64,000 nucleotides of DNA, from assembly GCF_014648875.1 (NCBI RefSeq), contig NZ_BMRY01000001.1, positions 541,304 through 605,303 on the forward strand, written 5' to 3'. A program made the translations under genes and the position numbers. A model generated the notes under the pieces. That model made no database searches and was not told where the DNA came from. It saw only the letters and a program-made list of their open reading frames with translations. The stretch is from Streptomyces parvus (GTDB lineage: Bacteria > Actinomycetota > Actinomycetes > Streptomycetales > Streptomycetaceae). This document shows positions 62,697-64,000 of the stretch, piece by piece (the first letter of the stretch is position 1; each line of letters starts with the position of its first letter).

Positions 62697-63230
62697 ATGG
62701 CTCTCGACGAACTGAAGTCCGCCATACCGGACTTCGCCAAGGACCTGAAGCTGAACCTCGGTTCGGTCATCGGCAACAGCGACCTCCCGCAGCAGCAGCT
62801 GTGGGGCACCGTGCTGGCCTGCGCGATCGCCTCGCGTTCGCCGAAGGTGCTGCGCGAGCTGGAGCCCGAGGCGAAGGCCAACCTCTCCGCCGAGGCGTAC
62901 ACCGCGGCGAAGTCGGCTGCCGCGGTCATGGCGATGAACAACGTCTTCTACCGGACCCGGCACCTGCTGTCGGACCCGGAGTACGGCACGCTCCGCGCGG
63001 GCCTGCGGATGAACGTCATCGGCAACCCGGGCGTGGAGAAGGTCGACTTCGAGCTGTGGTCGCTCGCCGTCTCCGCGATCAACGGCTGCGGCCAGTGCCT
63101 CGACTCCCACGAGCAGGTGCTCCGCAAGGCCGGCGTGGACCGCGAGACCATCCAGGAAGCCGTCAAGATCGCTTCGGTGATCCAGGCGGTCGGTGTGACC
63201 CTCGACGCCGAGGCCGTACTCGCCGAGTAG
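62697..63230 (+). CDS. ahpD: Alkyl hydroperoxidase AhpD
   Basis: This 177-residue AhpD/carboxymuconolactone decarboxylase-fold protein has the catalytic CxxC in [14 protein letters not shown] (Cys 131 and 134, with the nearby His). It is the thiol reductant that links AhpC to dihydrolipoamide/SucB-type electron donors in actinobacteria. It follows ahpC by 12 bp in the same operon and is followed by a strong terminator. Confidence 0.97.
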   Translation: MALDELKSAIPDFAKDLKLNLGSVIGNSDLPQQQLWGTVLACAIASRSPKVLRELEPEAKANLSAEAYTAAKSAAAVMAMNNVFYRTRHLLSDPEYGTLRAGLRMNVIGNPGVEKVDFELWSLAVSAINGCGQCLDSHEQVLRKAGVDRETIQEAVKIASVIQAVGVTLDAEAVLAE

Positions 63231-63264
63231 TGACACCGCACCACCCCTGACCCAGCTGGGTACG

Positions 63265-63302
63265 GGAAGAGCCCCGGGGACGACCGTCCCCGGGGCTCTT
63301 CC
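63265..63302. terminator. Bidirectional terminator between ahpD and the AI-2E family gene
   Basis: A perfect 18-bp inverted repeat (63265-63282 with 63285-63302) separated by 2 nt lies between convergent genes. Confidence 0.88.
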
Positions 63303-63322
63303 GCGCGTACCGTGCCGCTGCG

Positions 63323-64000
63323 CTACTCCTGCGGCGGCCGGTTCTCCTGCGGGCGTTCGCCCGGCGCTTCCTGCGGGCCGGGTGGCGCGGGCGCGGGACC
63401 GGCGTGCGCCGGGGTCATCGACAGGGCGGTGGCCCCGTGCTGTCCGCCGCGTTCGCCGGGCTCCCCGTACGAGCGCAGATAGCCGACCACGGTGTTGATC
63501 ACGGCGACCAGCGGTACGGCGACCACCGCGCCGCCGATGCCCGCGACGAGCCCGCCGGTCGCCACCGCGAGGACCACCGCGAGCGGGTGCACCCGGACGG
63601 CGCGGCCGAGGATGAACGGCTGGAGGATGTGGCCCTCGATCTGCTGCACCGCCAGGACCACCACCAGTGCCCACAGCGCGGTCCAGACGCCTTCGGTGAC
63701 CAGGGCGACGACCACGGCGAGCGCTCCGGAGACCACGGCGCCGACGAGCGGGATGAAGGCGAACAGGAAGATGAAGACGGCCAGCGGCACCGCGAGCGGC
63801 ACGTTGAGGACGTAGAGGCCGAAGCCGATGAAGATGGCGTCGATCAGGGCGACGAGCACCGTGCCGCGCACGTACGCGGTCAGGGTGCGCCAGGCGCGCG
63901 GTCCGGCGCCGGCGACCCCGGGGCGGGCTGCGGCGGGCACCAGTTTGAGCGACCACTCCCAGATGCGCCGGCCGTCGTAGAGCAGGAACAGCGTGGAGAA
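63323..64000 (-). CDS. AI-2E family transporter (5' end outside window)
   Basis: The C-terminal 225 residues of a membrane protein of the AI-2E/PerM (YdiK/TqsA-like) family are visible; the frame is open to the right edge. Hydrophobic segments include GTVLVALIDAIFIGFGLYVL, AVFIFLFAFIPLVGAVV and ALWALVVVLAVQQ. The segment QQIEGHILQPFILGRAVRVHP is the conserved family block. A Pro/Gly/Glu-rich cytoplasmic tail ends the protein. The name comes from reported AI-2 export; transport of other compounds is equally possible. Confidence 0.9.
   Translation of the reverse strand, partial: FSTLFLLYDGRRIWEWSLKLVPAAARPGVAGAGPRAWRTLTAYVRGTVLVALIDAIFIGFGLYVLNVPLAVPLAVFIFLFAFIPLVGAVVSGALAVVVALVTEGVWTALWALVVVLAVQQIEGHILQPFILGRAVRVHPLAVVLAVATGGLVAGIGGAVVAVPLVAVINTVVGYLRSYGEPGERGGQHGATALSMTPAHAGPAPAPPGPQEAPGERPQENRPPQE

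Overview
The window is chromosomal DNA from a high-GC actinobacterium, almost certainly a Streptomyces. GC is very high and third-position biased, so there are many long antisense shadow ORFs. Start codons are often GTG. The gene set is also typical: a WhiB-like protein, DUF1707, DUF4245, SCO4226-like and DUF6542-like proteins, PAS/GAF/SpoIIE phosphatases with HATPase tails, and a DasR-like box in front of a chitinase gene. No integrase, transposase, CRISPR array, rRNA or tRNA was seen.

Region by region. 1-5.2 kb: a SpoIIE phosphatase cut by the left edge, an anti-sigma-like ATPase, a NUDIX hydrolase, a small conserved protein and a GntR/UTRA regulator. 5.3-12.8 kb: secreted hydrolases (GH18 chitinase, S8 subtilase with P domain, GH65 enzyme with a C-terminal carbohydrate-binding-like domain) around a threonine synthase-like gene. 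12.8-16.5 kb: SCO4226-like protein, an NfeD-SPFH membrane pair, a tautomerase-family isomerase and a VapBC toxin-antitoxin pair. 16.8-30 kb: conserved core (ychF, ppgK, ispH, an APC permease, xseA-xseB, nitroreductase, glpX, a whiB-like gene, class I fumarase). 48.9-64 kb: more core (fumC, DUF402 protein, second SpoIIE phosphatase, class A penicillin-binding protein, SPFH plus ribbon-helix-helix pair, PadR-ABC-FtsX operon, oxyR/ahpC-ahpD, AI-2E family transporter cut by the right edge).

The standout region is 30.1-47.2 kb. It is a compact hybrid PKS/NRPS gene cluster lying between the class I and class II fumarase genes. It contains a divergent LuxR-type regulator, an MFS exporter and a tightly coupled six-gene run: (1) KS-AT-ACP; (2) aminotransferase - luciferase-like monooxygenase - C - PCP - C in one 1912-residue protein; (3) an M18 aminopeptidase; (4) a type II thioesterase; (5) a short-chain dehydrogenase; (6) vestigial C - A - PCP. 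A plausible reading is that the PKS makes a beta-ketoacyl chain, the aminotransferase converts the keto group to an amine, and the monooxygenase hydroxylates the alpha carbon. That gives a 3-amino-2-hydroxy acid, the warhead of bestatin, amastatin and microginin, which inhibit metallo-aminopeptidases. The co-translated aminopeptidase would then be a self-resistance or tailoring enzyme. The domain order is seen in the sequence; the product and the resistance role are inference.

Convergent gene pairs are separated by long GC-rich hairpins, including a perfect 66-nt palindrome at 53417-53482. Several short tandem duplications (22, 30, 33 and 36 bp) lie at gene ends. Start codons were chosen by Shine-Dalgarno position, overlap with the upstream stop, or signal-peptide position, and are less certain than the reading frames.
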